From Microbacterium sp. (GTDB lineage Bacteria > Actinomycetota > Actinomycetes > Actinomycetales > Microbacteriaceae), in NCBI RefSeq assembly GCF_031179285.1, contig NZ_JAPSHY010000004.1, positions 1-64,000 of the forward strand: a DNA stretch of 64,000 bases, read 5' to 3'. Below are positions 47,450 through 56,969 of this stretch, one piece after another. The notes under the pieces were generated by a model. It did no database searches. It had not been told where the DNA came from and saw nothing but the letters and a program-made list of their open reading frames with translations. Position 1 is the first letter of the stretch. Each line of letters begins with the position of its first letter. The position numbers and the translations under genes are program-made.

Positions 47450-48597
47450 AGATCGCCAGAGTGCGGCTGTTCGCCCTGCGCCTGCCGCTGTTGCACAGCT
47501 TTGAGACCAGTTCCCATCGCAAGTCGAGTCTCGAGCACATCCTCGTCGAGATCACCGAGGCGGACGGCCGCGTGGGCTGGGGTGAGATCGCATCGCCCAG
47601 CGAACCCTTCTACGGGGCGGAGACGACCGCCACCGCGTGGGAGGTGGCCACCGGTCATCTCGCCCCCATGCTGCTCGGGCACGAGGGCGAAGACCCACCG
47701 GAGATGGAAGCCGCATGGGGGCGGGTTCGCGGCAACGAGTTCGCGAAGGCCGGCTTCTCCAGCGCGCTCTGGGATCTGTTCGCCCGCTCTCAGGGGATCG
47801 CCCTGGCGGATGCACTCGGCGGAACCCGGGAAGAGGTGGTCGCGGGAGTCTCCCTGGGGATCGAGCCGTCGATCGATGATCTGCTCGCGCAGGTGGAGCG
47901 TCAGACGGCGGCCGGCTACCCGCGCATCAAGCTCAAGATCGCGCCGGGCTGGGACATCGAGCCGGTTCGAGCGGTTCGCTCCGCATACCCCGACCTCGAG
48001 CTGCATGTCGATGCGAACGGCGCCTACCCGGACGAGGATGCATCGGCCGCGGTGTTCCTGGCGCTGGATCGGGAGGACCTGACGATGATCGAGCAGCCCT
48101 TCGCACCGCGGGACTTCGTCGCCCACGCGAGGCTGCAGCAGCGGATCGCGACGGCGGTGTGCCTGGACGAGTCGATCGTCGACCTGGGCGACCTGCGCAC
48201 GATGATCACCCTCGCGGCGGGCCGCATCCTCAACATCAAGGTATCGCGCATGGGAGGCCTGACCATCGCGCGAGCGGCGCACGACCTCGCGGCCGACGCC
48301 GGTGTCCCGGTGTGGTGCGGCGGCATGCACGAGTTCGGCATCGGGCGTGCGGCGAACGTGGCGATCTCGTCCCTGCCGAATTTCCTGCTTCCCTCCGATG
48401 TGTCCGGGTCTGACAAGTACTACGCCGATGACATCGTGGATCCGGCCGTCGTGGCAGTGGAAGGACGGGTACGTGTGCCGCGCGCGCCAGGAATCGGACA
48501 CGAAGTTCTCGTCGACACGATCATCCATGACGCCTCGCGGACCTTCGACTCCGCGACGATGGGGGAGCAGGCCCGCTCGATGGCGGCGAGAGTCTGA
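47446..48597 (+). CDS. Enolase-superfamily racemase (NSAR/OSBS type)
   Basis: The 383-aa protein has the muconate-lactonising subgroup catalytic set: KLK (Lys162, Lys164), metal ligands Asp189 (DANG), Glu216 (IEQPF) and Asp241 (DES), and Lys265 (IKVSRMGG). GGMHEFGIGRAAN near 292 matches the GGMxETGIGRAxN signature of N-succinylamino-acid racemase / o-succinylbenzoate synthase. No other menaquinone gene is near, whereas a GNAT and an M20 hydrolase are, so NSAR activity is favoured over MenC. The ATG overlaps the SIS stop. Confidence 0.88.
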   Translation: MKIARVRLFALRLPLLHSFETSSHRKSSLEHILVEITEADGRVGWGEIASPSEPFYGAETTATAWEVATGHLAPMLLGHEGEDPPEMEAAWGRVRGNEFAKAGFSSALWDLFARSQGIALADALGGTREEVVAGVSLGIEPSIDDLLAQVERQTAAGYPRIKLKIAPGWDIEPVRAVRSAYPDLELHVDANGAYPDEDASAAVFLALDREDLTMIEQPFAPRDFVAHARLQQRIATAVCLDESIVDLGDLRTMITLAAGRILNIKVSRMGGLTIARAAHDLAADAGVPVWCGGMHEFGIGRAANVAISSLPNFLLPSDVSGSDKYYADDIVDPAVVAVEGRVRVPRAPGIGHEVLVDTIIHDASRTFDSATMGEQARSMAARV

Positions 48598-48625
48598 CAC
48601 GCCGACGATGCAGGGAAGGCACGAG

Positions 48626-49744
48626 ATGGACAGCGCGCGCAGGCGGATCTCCGACCCGGCGGTGATCGACGGCCACAACGACCTCGCCTGGGCGAGCCGG
48701 CTCGGGCTCGGCTACGACGTCGAGGCGCTCGCCGGGTCTGTTCCCGAGCTGCACACCGACATCCCGCGCCTCGAGGCGGGGGGAGTGGCAGGGCAGTTCT
48801 GGTCGGTGTGGGTCGATTCCGTGCTCGAGGGTGCCGAACAGGTGGTGGCGACTCTGGAGCAGATCGATTTCGTCCAGCGTCTGATCGATGCCCATCCGTC
48901 GAGGCTCGCATTCGCGCGCACCGCGGCGGACGCCCGCCGGGCGATCGCCGACGGCCGGATCGCGTCGTTCATCGGTATCGAGGGGGGAGATCAGCTCGGC
49001 GGATCGCTCGCGGTGCTCCGGCAGTTCGCACGCCTCGGAGCGCGCTACATGACACTCACCTGGTCGCACACCATCGCATGGGCGGACTCCGCCACCGGCG
49101 AGAACAGACACGGTGGCCTGAGCGACTTCGGACGCGAGGTCGTGCGCGAGATGAATCGCATCGGCGTCCTCGTCGATCTCGCCCACGTGGCGCCGACCAC
49201 GATGCGTGCGGCTCTCGAGGAGACCACTCGTCCCGTGGTGGTGAGTCATTCCGGCGCGCTGGCTCTGTGCGATCATCCTCGCAACGTGCCGGACGACGTC
49301 CTCGAAGCCATCGGCGCCCAGGGCGGCGTCGTGATGGCGGCTTTCGTGCCGACCTTCCTGTCACAGGCGAGGCGCGACTGGTGGCAGGCAGGACAGGAAG
49401 GGCAACCACCGCCCGTCGGCATCGCGGATGCCGCGGATCACCTCGACCACATCCGCGACGTCGCGGGAATCGCGGCGGTGGGCATCGGCGGTGACTACGA
49501 CGGCACCGACGAGATGCCTGAAGGCCTCGAAGACGTCTCGTGCTATCCCGCGCTGTTCGCCGAGCTCCGCCGCAGAGGCTGGTCCGACGACGACCTCGCC
49601 GCGACCGCGCACGGCAACATCCTGCGTGTGCTGGAAGCGTCGGATGCCGACCACATCGCCTTCCTCGACGGGCTGGCGCCGGCCCCGACCGCTGCGGCCC
49701 TCGTTCCGGCTGTCGACACGACGCAGCGGGAGCGGACGCGATGA
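48626..49744 (+). CDS. M19-family (membrane-type) dipeptidase
   Basis: M19 zinc dipeptidases hydrolyse L-X-D-Y and related dipeptides. The 372-aa protein has the N-terminal HxD ligands in DGHNDLAW (His17, Asp19), the Glu ligand in GIEGGDQLG, and VVSHSGA and GIGGDYDG segments in the C-terminal half. No signal peptide is present, so it is cytoplasmic, unlike the GPI-anchored mammalian enzyme. GGGAAGGC supports the ATG at 48626. It overlaps the glutamine amidotransferase gene (ATGA). Confidence 0.9.
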   Translation: MDSARRRISDPAVIDGHNDLAWASRLGLGYDVEALAGSVPELHTDIPRLEAGGVAGQFWSVWVDSVLEGAEQVVATLEQIDFVQRLIDAHPSRLAFARTAADARRAIADGRIASFIGIEGGDQLGGSLAVLRQFARLGARYMTLTWSHTIAWADSATGENRHGGLSDFGREVVREMNRIGVLVDLAHVAPTTMRAALEETTRPVVVSHSGALALCDHPRNVPDDVLEAIGAQGGVVMAAFVPTFLSQARRDWWQAGQEGQPPPVGIADAADHLDHIRDVAGIAAVGIGGDYDGTDEMPEGLEDVSCYPALFAELRRRGWSDDDLAATAHGNILRVLEASDADHIAFLDGLAPAPTAAALVPAVDTTQRERTR

Positions 49745-50454
49745 CGGCGCGCGTGCTGGTGGTGCTCAACTCCCGGTCATCGGGGCCTCGACGGCTGGCC
49801 GGCTGGCTCGAGGAGCGCGGCGTCCAGATCGTCGCCGTGACCGGCGAGGAGCAGGAGCTTCCGAGGGACTTGCAGGGGTACGACGGGCTGGTACTCCTCG
49901 GGGGCGGACTCATGCCGGACGACGACCAGCAGGCGCCGTGGTTGCCGGCCGAGCGGGCGCTCGCCGTGGAGGCCATCGCCGCCGACCTGCCCACCCTCGG
50001 GATCTGTCTCGGCGGTCAGCTCCTCGCTCATGTCGCCGGCGGCGAGGTGCGAGCGCGGACCGGTCCGGTCGAGCGCGGCGCGACCGCGATCCACCCCACG
50101 GCCGCCGGGCGAGATGACGAGGTGATACGGGCGCTCGGCGACGGTGCGCCGATGATCGAGAACCATCAGGACATGATCACCCGGCTCCCGCCCGATGCGG
50201 TTCTGCTGGCGTCGAGTGACGCCGTCGAGATTCAGGCCTTCCGGCTGGGCCGGCATGTGCGCGGCGTGCAGTTCCACCCCGAGGCGGCCGCTGCCGACCT
50301 CGCTCGCTGGGACGATGCCGCGCTTCGCGGAGAGGGTCGCTCGCTCGCCGGGATGATCGCCGCGGCGGAGGCCGTCGACACGGAGAACACCACAGCGAGC
50401 CGTCGGATGGTGGACGCCTTCGCCGACGAGGTGACCGATCGGGCGAACCGATGA
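49741..50454 (+). CDS. Class I glutamine amidotransferase-like protein
   Basis: The 237-aa protein has the triad of a class I GATase: nucleophile Cys89 in GICLGGQLLAH, and His179 and Glu181 in QFHPEA. It is a free-standing GATase similar to GuaA-type standalone domains; no synthase partner is nearby. In this peptide locus a gamma-glutamyl amide hydrolase role is possible, but unproven. It is coupled by ATGA overlaps to the dipeptidase upstream and the serine hydrolase downstream. Confidence 0.85.
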   Translation: MTARVLVVLNSRSSGPRRLAGWLEERGVQIVAVTGEEQELPRDLQGYDGLVLLGGGLMPDDDQQAPWLPAERALAVEAIAADLPTLGICLGGQLLAHVAGGEVRARTGPVERGATAIHPTAAGRDDEVIRALGDGAPMIENHQDMITRLPPDAVLLASSDAVEIQAFRLGRHVRGVQFHPEAAAADLARWDDAALRGEGRSLAGMIAAAEAVDTENTTASRRMVDAFADEVTDRANR

Positions 50455-51992
50455 CGACCGACGACTTCGTCGGCATCGCGACGGCAGCGCTCGAGCGCGG
50501 AATGGACGACGGGGCGCGGCGACGGGCTCCGGGCGCGATCGCCGCGGTCTGCGAGAGGGGCGAGGTGCGCGCCGTCCTCACCCACGGCAACGCGAACCGC
50601 GGCGGACGCCGGACGACGAGGGACACGGTGTTCCGGATCGCCTCGATGTCGAAGAGCTTTCTCGGTGCCGCCGTCCTCGCGCTCCGCGATGACGGCGTCC
50701 TGGATCTGCACGCCCCCATCACGATCTACCTTCCTGACGTGGTGATGCACCACGACGGCACTCCCGTCACGGTCACCGGTGCGATGCTGCTGTCGAACCG
50801 TGCCGGCCTCGGCGAGGACAACGCCTGGGCCGATCGGAACCTCGGTGCCTCCCGTTCGGAGCTGATGGCGATGCTCGCGGACGGAATCCGGCTCACCGCC
50901 GCTCCGGGGACGACATATCAGTACTCGAACCTCGGGATATCGCTGCTCGGCCGAGCCATCGAATCCGTGACCGGGAGGGCGGTGGAGGAGGTCGTGCGGG
51001 AGCGCATCCTGGATCCGCTGGGGCTCGGCAGCACCGCCTATGTCGCGGACGGTTATCCGACACCGCTGCTCGCTCAGGGTGAGCGCACGTTCGATGACGG
51101 CGAGACCTTCATCTCCGAGCCGTTCGTCGGGTCAGGGGCGCTGGCCTGCATCGGGAGCATGTTCAGCACCGTCGATGACATCGCGGCCTGGATGTGGTTC
51201 CTCGGCTCCGCTCTGTCGGATGACCCCGTCCGGCCCGAGGTGCTCGCGCCTCGATCGCGCCGGGAGCTGCAGGAGATGCACACGCCGATTCCCCTGCACG
51301 CAGACCGATTCGGCGACAGGGATCTGCTGGCCGCCGGTTACGGGTACGGGGTCGTGATCGAGGAGGATCGCCGCTTCGGTCGGGTGATCCAGCATGCCGG
51401 TGGCCTCCCGGGGTTCTCCTCGCACATGCGCTGGCACGCCGCAACGGGCCTGGGTGCGGTCGCATTCGGCAATTCCGACGACTTCGGCGCCGGTGTCATC
51501 GCCTCAGCCGTGCTTCGTGATGTTCTCGAGGGCGTGCAGGCGCCCTCCGCCGTCGTTCGCCCGTGGACCGCGACCGTCGACGCTGCACGACACGTCGATG
51601 CCGCGTTGCGCAAGGGGAGGAGCTTCGCCGACGTATCCGGGTTCGCCGACAACGTCCTCCGTGACATTCCCGCAGAGATCCGCGATTTCCGACTGGCGGC
51701 GGTCCTCGCGGAGATCGGCGGCCTCCGCACCGAGCAGCCGACGTTCTCGGATCGCGTCTTGACGGCCGGAACCGAGGCGGATATGCGCTGGCGCATCGAG
51801 GGAGAGAGCGCCGACCTGCTCGTCGACCTGCGGATGATCGGGCTCCCGATCCCGCGGATCCAGGAACTGTCGATCGCCGCAGCGACGCGCGGTCGCCGAA
51901 GCGACACGGACGAGCCGTCGCGCCCCTCGGATCATCATCGCGTCGTCCTGCCGGACGCGCGCGGAGAGGCCGTTCACGCCACGGGCCGGTAA
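50451..51992 (+). CDS. Class C beta-lactamase-fold serine hydrolase
   Basis: The 513-aa protein has SxxK (Ser65-Met-Ser-Lys68), the YxN motif (Tyr158-Ser-Asn160) and an HAGGLPGF segment equivalent to the KTG region (H-x-G), typical of the AmpC/DD-peptidase/esterase group. An extra C-terminal domain of about 130 residues follows. No signal peptide is seen. D-aminopeptidases belong to this fold, so cleavage of D-amino-acid peptides is a reasonable inference. The ATG overlaps the GATase stop. Confidence 0.86.
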   Translation: MTTDDFVGIATAALERGMDDGARRRAPGAIAAVCERGEVRAVLTHGNANRGGRRTTRDTVFRIASMSKSFLGAAVLALRDDGVLDLHAPITIYLPDVVMHHDGTPVTVTGAMLLSNRAGLGEDNAWADRNLGASRSELMAMLADGIRLTAAPGTTYQYSNLGISLLGRAIESVTGRAVEEVVRERILDPLGLGSTAYVADGYPTPLLAQGERTFDDGETFISEPFVGSGALACIGSMFSTVDDIAAWMWFLGSALSDDPVRPEVLAPRSRRELQEMHTPIPLHADRFGDRDLLAAGYGYGVVIEEDRRFGRVIQHAGGLPGFSSHMRWHAATGLGAVAFGNSDDFGAGVIASAVLRDVLEGVQAPSAVVRPWTATVDAARHVDAALRKGRSFADVSGFADNVLRDIPAEIRDFRLAAVLAEIGGLRTEQPTFSDRVLTAGTEADMRWRIEGESADLLVDLRMIGLPIPRIQELSIAAATRGRRSDTDEPSRPSDHHRVVLPDARGEAVHATGR

Positions 51993-52058
51993 ATCGACCC
52001 GGTCCATAAACTCGCCGTAGACTGAGATGTCACCCATCGTTCTTCCCGAGGACTCTCC

Positions 52059-53672
52059 ATGCGCATCTCGCTTCGGCGTCGTCTCCTGCCCTTCTTCGCC
52101 GTTTCCGCCCTGGCGGCGGTCGTCCTGAGTTCCTGCGCGTCCCCCGGCGCCACGGAGGAGTCCGGCGGTGAGGTCGTCTGGGGCGTCGACGGCAGCCTGC
52201 TCTCCTCCGGGCATATGGACCCGCAGACGAGCCAGCTCGACATCTCGGCGATGGTGCAGCGGTCCGTGCTCGACTCGCTCGTCTTCCAGAAGCCAGACGG
52301 CACCTTCGCGCCGTGGCTTGCCACCGAGTGGAAAGTCTCGGATGACAGCACCGAGTACACCTTCACGCTCCGCGACGATGTGACCTTCCATGACGGCGAG
52401 CCCTTCGACGCTGAGGCCGTGAAGGCCAACTTCGATCGCATCATCGACCCCGAGACGGAGTCGGCCCAGGCGGCGAGCATGCTGGGCGGAGAGTTCTATG
52501 CCGGCACGCACGTCGTCGACGAGCACACCGTCACGGTGCGCTTCTCGCAGCCGTATGCGCCGTTCCTCCAGGCGGCGAGCACCGCCCAACTCGGTTTCTA
52601 TTCGCCGAAGGCGCTGGCGGAGTCGGCGGACGAGCTGAAAGCGGGCGGACCCGGCATCACGGTGGGCACCGGTCCCTTCGAGCTGACCGAGTACACGCCC
52701 GACCAGGAGATCGTGTACACGGCGAACGATGAGTACGACTGGGCTCCCGCCGGCGCGGAGAAGCCCGGGTTCGGCACCCTGCGCGTGCAGATCCTCCCGG
52801 AGCCGTCGGTGCGAGCCGGGGTCGTGACCTCGGGCGAGGCCGACCTCGTCAGTCAGATCCCGCCGAACCTCGCCGGCACCCTCGGCGACGGCGTGACGGT
52901 GGAAACGGTCGAAGAGCCCGGGCTGCCGTATTCGCTCTATCTCAACGAGAAGCACGGGGTCTTCGCCGACGAGAAGGTACGCCAGGCATTCGCACGAGGG
53001 ATCGACATCGATGCCGCCGTCGAGGAGATCTTCTTCGGAGAGTACCCGCGGGCGTGGAGCGTGCTGGGGCCGACGACGCCGGGCTACGACGAGTCGCTCG
53101 AAGGCACCTGGCCCATGGACGTCGATGCCGCGAACCGGCTGCTCGACGAGGCGGGCTGGACCCAGCGCGACGCCGACGGCATCCGCATGAAGGAGGGCCG
53201 GCGACTGTCGGCTCGCTGGATCGCCTGGACGCCCGTGCCGGACGACCGCGCGGCGCTCGCGAACGCCATCCAGTCGGATCTGAAGGCGATCGGGTTCGAG
53301 GTGCAGCTGGAGAAGCTCGAACCGGGCGCATACAACGAGCAGTACGAGCCGAAGACGTTCGACTTGACCGACTGGAGCTTCTCCGGCGTGGACGCCGATC
53401 TGCTGCGCAACCACCTGCACAGCGAAGGGTTCCAGAACGCCTCCCAGGTCTCGGACTCCGAGATCGACGCGCTGCTCGAACAGGGCGTGTCGACCACGGA
53501 TGCCGCCGCGCGCGCGGACGTGTACGGCCGGCTTCAGCAGTGGAATGCGACGCACGCCGCCATCGTGCCGCTGTACGTGCCCTCCAGCATCACGGCGGTC
53601 GGCGAGCGCGTCTCCGATGTGATGTTCGACCTCTACGGTCGCCCGTTGTTCTTCGGTGTGACGGTCGAGTGA
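52059..53672 (+). CDS. Peptide-binding lipoprotein of second ABC importer
   Basis: The 537-aa SBP_bac_5 protein has a classic lipoprotein signal: a basic N-terminus, hydrophobic core and lipobox LSSC with the lipidated Cys26. It should be anchored to the outer face of the membrane. It shares only family-level similarity with the C-terminally anchored binding protein of the first importer. TAGACT near 52017 is a possible -10 box, giving a leader of about 35 nt, separate from the upstream hydrolase genes. Confidence 0.92.
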   Translation: MRISLRRRLLPFFAVSALAAVVLSSCASPGATEESGGEVVWGVDGSLLSSGHMDPQTSQLDISAMVQRSVLDSLVFQKPDGTFAPWLATEWKVSDDSTEYTFTLRDDVTFHDGEPFDAEAVKANFDRIIDPETESAQAASMLGGEFYAGTHVVDEHTVTVRFSQPYAPFLQAASTAQLGFYSPKALAESADELKAGGPGITVGTGPFELTEYTPDQEIVYTANDEYDWAPAGAEKPGFGTLRVQILPEPSVRAGVVTSGEADLVSQIPPNLAGTLGDGVTVETVEEPGLPYSLYLNEKHGVFADEKVRQAFARGIDIDAAVEEIFFGEYPRAWSVLGPTTPGYDESLEGTWPMDVDAANRLLDEAGWTQRDADGIRMKEGRRLSARWIAWTPVPDDRAALANAIQSDLKAIGFEVQLEKLEPGAYNEQYEPKTFDLTDWSFSGVDADLLRNHLHSEGFQNASQVSDSEIDALLEQGVSTTDAAARADVYGRLQQWNATHAAIVPLYVPSSITAVGERVSDVMFDLYGRPLFFGVTVE

Positions 53673-53715
53673 TCCGGCCCCGCATCGGCGATACGATGCC
53701 GGTGTCAGGAGCGGA

Positions 53716-54651
53716 ATGATCAGGAAGATCGTCGGGCACGCGGCATCCGTCGTCGTCGTGCTCTGGGGAGCGGCGACGCTCGCCTTCCTGGCTTTGCGCA
53801 TCATCCCCGGCGATCCGGTCGACGTCATGCTCGGCCCGCAGGCGCAGGTGAGTGAGGGCGTCAAGGATGCGATCCGAGCGGAACTGGGCCTGGACCGGCC
53901 GGTGTTCGAGCAGTACGTCACCTATCTGGGTCAGCTGATCAGAGGTGACCTCGGCGAGTCGTATCAGCTCAGGATGCCGGTCGCCGAGGTGATCGGACGC
54001 CAGCTCGGCTCCACGCTGCAGCTCACGGCGCTCGCGATGCTCATCGCGGTGGTGCTCGCCCTGAGCGCGGCCCTGGTGGCGCGGGGGCCCGTCTCTCGCG
54101 GGATCGTCGCGGCGACGGAGCTGGTACTGCTCTCATCGCCCGTGTTCTGGATCGGTCTGGTGCTGCTGAGCGTCTTCGCCTTCGGCCTCGGGTGGTTCCC
54201 GGTCTCCGGCACGCGCAACCCGGCGACCATCGTGCTGCCCGCGGTCACGCTCGCGCTGCCGGTCGCGGCCCTTCTCGGGCAGGTGCTGCGCGACGGGATG
54301 GAGCATGCGCAGCGCCAACCGTTCGCGACCTCCGTCAGGGCGCGGGGCGCAGGCCACGTCCGTCTCACCGTGCATCACACGCTGCGCCACGGCGCGGCGG
54401 GCGCTCTCACCCTCACGGCGTATCTGGTCGGATCGCTCCTGGGAGGTGCGGTGCTGGTCGAGACGGTCTTCGCACGCCCCGGGCTCGGCAGGGTCACCCT
54501 CTCCGCGATCACCGATCGCGACCTGCCGGTGCTCGGCGGCATCATCCTGCTGAGTGCGTTCGCGTTCGTCGTGGTCAACATCGTCGTCGAACTGCTGCAT
54601 CCGGTGATCGATCCGCGGGTGCGGGCGGAAACGGCGAGGACGCGCCCGTGA
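53716..54651 (+). CDS. Peptide ABC transporter permease (DppB type), second importer
   Basis: The 311-aa permease has six predicted helices, the IIPGDPVDVMLG motif after helix 1 (about residue 29) and the EAA-type loop (PFATSVRARGAGHVRLTVHHTLRH). AGGAGCGG precedes the ATG. It begins 43 nt after the binding-protein stop and overlaps the next permease (GTGA). Confidence 0.92.
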   Translation: MIRKIVGHAASVVVVLWGAATLAFLALRIIPGDPVDVMLGPQAQVSEGVKDAIRAELGLDRPVFEQYVTYLGQLIRGDLGESYQLRMPVAEVIGRQLGSTLQLTALAMLIAVVLALSAALVARGPVSRGIVAATELVLLSSPVFWIGLVLLSVFAFGLGWFPVSGTRNPATIVLPAVTLALPVAALLGQVLRDGMEHAQRQPFATSVRARGAGHVRLTVHHTLRHGAAGALTLTAYLVGSLLGGAVLVETVFARPGLGRVTLSAITDRDLPVLGGIILLSAFAFVVVNIVVELLHPVIDPRVRAETARTRP

Positions 54652-55460
54652 GCGCCGGTCGTCGCGTGCTGTTCGGCGCCGCCCTCCTCGTGCTGGCGAT
54701 CATCGCCCTCGCGGCCGTCGCACCGGATCTGATCTCGGCTCGCGACCCGCTGCAGACCGACGTTCGCGGCGCCCTGCAGGCCCCGAGCGCAGAGCACCTG
54801 TTCGGTACCGATCAGAGCGGAAGGGACGTCTTCAGCAGGGTCGTGCACGGCACCGGCCGATCCGTCGGGATCGGGCTGCTCGCCACCGGACTCGCCCTGG
54901 TCCTCGGTCTGGCGATCGGGACAGTGGCCGGCATCGCTCCCCGCATCGTCGATGTGGCCGCCATGCGCGTGACGGATGTTCTGCTCGCCTTCCCCGAGTT
55001 CCTGGTCGCACTCATCGTCGTCGCGGTGCTCGGACCGGGTCCGCTGAACGTGGCGGTCGCGGTCACCCTCGCCGCGGCTCCCGTCTATGTGCGCCTGGGG
55101 CGCGTGCAGACCCGGACCCTCGCCGCCGCCGAACACGTGGAAGCGGCGCGAATCCTCGGCGTTGCCCCCGCGCTCGCCTTCGCCAGGCACGTGGTGCCGG
55201 GTGTTCTCGGTTCGCTGAGCGTGCTCGCCACCATCGGCATCGGGTCCAGCATCCTCGCCGCGGCCGGACTCAGCTTCCTCGGTCTCGGGCCCGCTGAGCC
55301 CGCACCGGAGTGGGGTCTGATGCTCGCCAGCGGCCGGAACTTCCTGGCGCAGGCATGGTGGATCTCGGTGTTCCCCGGCATCGCGATCACGCTCACCGTC
55401 GTGTCGGCGACCATCGTCGGCCGCACCCTGCGCGCCCGAGCGGAGGGCCGCTCATCATGA
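54648..55460 (+). CDS. Peptide ABC transporter permease (DppC type), second importer
   Basis: The 270-aa permease has the HLFGTDQSGRDVFSRVVHGTGRSVGIG block near residue 48 and the EAA loop EHVEAARILGVAPALAFARHVVP. It is shorter at the N-terminus than the first importer's DppC. The GTG start overlaps the DppB-type stop, and its own stop overlaps the ATPase gene. Confidence 0.92.
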   Translation: MSAGRRVLFGAALLVLAIIALAAVAPDLISARDPLQTDVRGALQAPSAEHLFGTDQSGRDVFSRVVHGTGRSVGIGLLATGLALVLGLAIGTVAGIAPRIVDVAAMRVTDVLLAFPEFLVALIVVAVLGPGPLNVAVAVTLAAAPVYVRLGRVQTRTLAAAEHVEAARILGVAPALAFARHVVPGVLGSLSVLATIGIGSSILAAAGLSFLGLGPAEPAPEWGLMLASGRNFLAQAWWISVFPGIAITLTVVSATIVGRTLRARAEGRSS

Positions 55461-56956
55461 GTGCACTCGAGGTCGGCGATCTGACGATCACCATCGGCGG
55501 TACGACGCCTGTGGACTCCATCTCCTTCTCCGTCGAACCGGGGGAGTGCGTGGCGATCGTCGGGGAGTCGGGGGCTGGCAAGTCGCTCACCGCCCGGGCG
55601 CTGCTCGGACTCACGCCCTCCGGATCGACGGTGAGCGCCTCCGTCCTGACCATCGACGGGGTCGACGCTCGCGGGCTCGACGAGCGCACATGGCGGAAGC
55701 TTCGAGGAGAGCGGATCGCTCTCGTGTCGCAGGACGCGCTGGTGTCACTGGATCCGTTGCGCACCATCGGCGCCGAGGTGGCTGAACCGCTCGCGATCCA
55801 TCGGCGCATGACACGGGCAGAGCGTCGCGCCCGCGTGCTCGAGATCCTGACAGCCGTCTCCCTGCCGCATCCGCAGGAGCGGGTGTCGCAGTACTCGCAT
55901 CAGCTCTCAGGCGGACTGCGCCAGAGGGCACTGATCGCCTCGGCGCTCGCGGTGAACCCGTCGGTGCTGATCGCGGACGAGCCGACGACAGCGCTCGACG
56001 CCACTGTGCAGGCACGGATCCTCGATCTGCTGCGACAGATCGCGGCGAGCGGCACCGCCGTCGTGTTCATCAGCCATGACTTCGCCGCCGTCCGCCGCGT
56101 CGCGGACCGCGTGCTGGTGATGCAGGACGGGCGAGTCGTCGAATCAGGCACGGTCGGCCAGGTTCTCCACGCACCCCAGCACGAGCACACCAGGGAGCTC
56201 ATCGCCGCTACGGTGCACGAGCCGCGCGTGGTCGCCGTGGCAAGGACAGAGCCGGTGGTCGAAGCGGTGGCGGCGTCGAAGTCGTTCGGGTCGACCGCAG
56301 CAGTCTCGACAGCGTCATTCACGGTGCGTCGCGGGCGCACGCTCGGGATCGTCGGCGAATCCGGCTCCGGCAAGACCACGCTCGCGCGGATGATCGTCGG
56401 GATCCAGGCTCCTGACTCCGGTGAGCTGCTCCGGCACGGTGCTCGTCCGGTGCAGCTGGTGCATCAGAACCCGCTCGGCGCGTTCGACCCGCGCTGGACG
56501 ATCGGGCGTTCACTGGACGAGGCGCTCAGCGCCGGAGGAGTGCCGCGACGACAGCGCCCCGGGCGGATGGCGCGACTGCTCGCCGAGGTCGGCCTGGACC
56601 CGGTGCTCGCGGGGCGCCGCCCGTCCGCACTCTCCGGCGGCCAGCGGCAGCGCGCCGCGATCGCCCGTGCACTCGCCGCTGAGCCTGATGTGCTGGTGCT
56701 CGACGAGCCGGTGTCGGCGCTCGACCCCTCCGTGCGGGAACGGATTCTGCAGCTGCTGCGCCGCCTGCAGGAGGATCGCGGGCTGACGATGGTCTTCGTC
56801 TCGCACGACCTCGATGTCGTCCTCGCCGTCGCCGACGAGGTGCTCGTGATGCAGGACGGACGGATCGTCGAGCAGGGCGCCACGGCCGAGGTGTTCTCCT
56901 CGCCGCAGCATCCCTTCACGCGTGAGCTGCTCGCAGCGAGCGCGCGACCGGAGTGA
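55457..56956 (+). CDS. Peptide ABC transporter, fused double ATP-binding protein, second importer
   Basis: The 499-aa protein again fuses two ABC ATPases. P-loops are GESGAGKSLT near residue 37 and GESGSGKTT near 300; signatures are LSGGLRQR and LSGGQRQR; Walker B segments are LIADEPTTALD and LVLDEPVSALD. The second half lacks most of the loop between Walker A and signature found in the first importer, which accounts for its smaller size. It ends the plus-strand peptide locus. Confidence 0.92.
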   Translation: MSALEVGDLTITIGGTTPVDSISFSVEPGECVAIVGESGAGKSLTARALLGLTPSGSTVSASVLTIDGVDARGLDERTWRKLRGERIALVSQDALVSLDPLRTIGAEVAEPLAIHRRMTRAERRARVLEILTAVSLPHPQERVSQYSHQLSGGLRQRALIASALAVNPSVLIADEPTTALDATVQARILDLLRQIAASGTAVVFISHDFAAVRRVADRVLVMQDGRVVESGTVGQVLHAPQHEHTRELIAATVHEPRVVAVARTEPVVEAVAASKSFGSTAAVSTASFTVRRGRTLGIVGESGSGKTTLARMIVGIQAPDSGELLRHGARPVQLVHQNPLGAFDPRWTIGRSLDEALSAGGVPRRQRPGRMARLLAEVGLDPVLAGRRPSALSGGQRQRAAIARALAAEPDVLVLDEPVSALDPSVRERILQLLRRLQEDRGLTMVFVSHDLDVVLAVADEVLVMQDGRIVEQGATAEVFSSPQHPFTRELLAASARPE

Positions 56957-56969
56957 GACGGCGTCGGTG

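Noticed and set aside
51504..53921. 805-aa minus-strand frame across a hydrolase, binding-protein and permease gene
   Set aside because: It runs through three real plus-strand genes and two intergenic gaps, with no domain; shadow frame.
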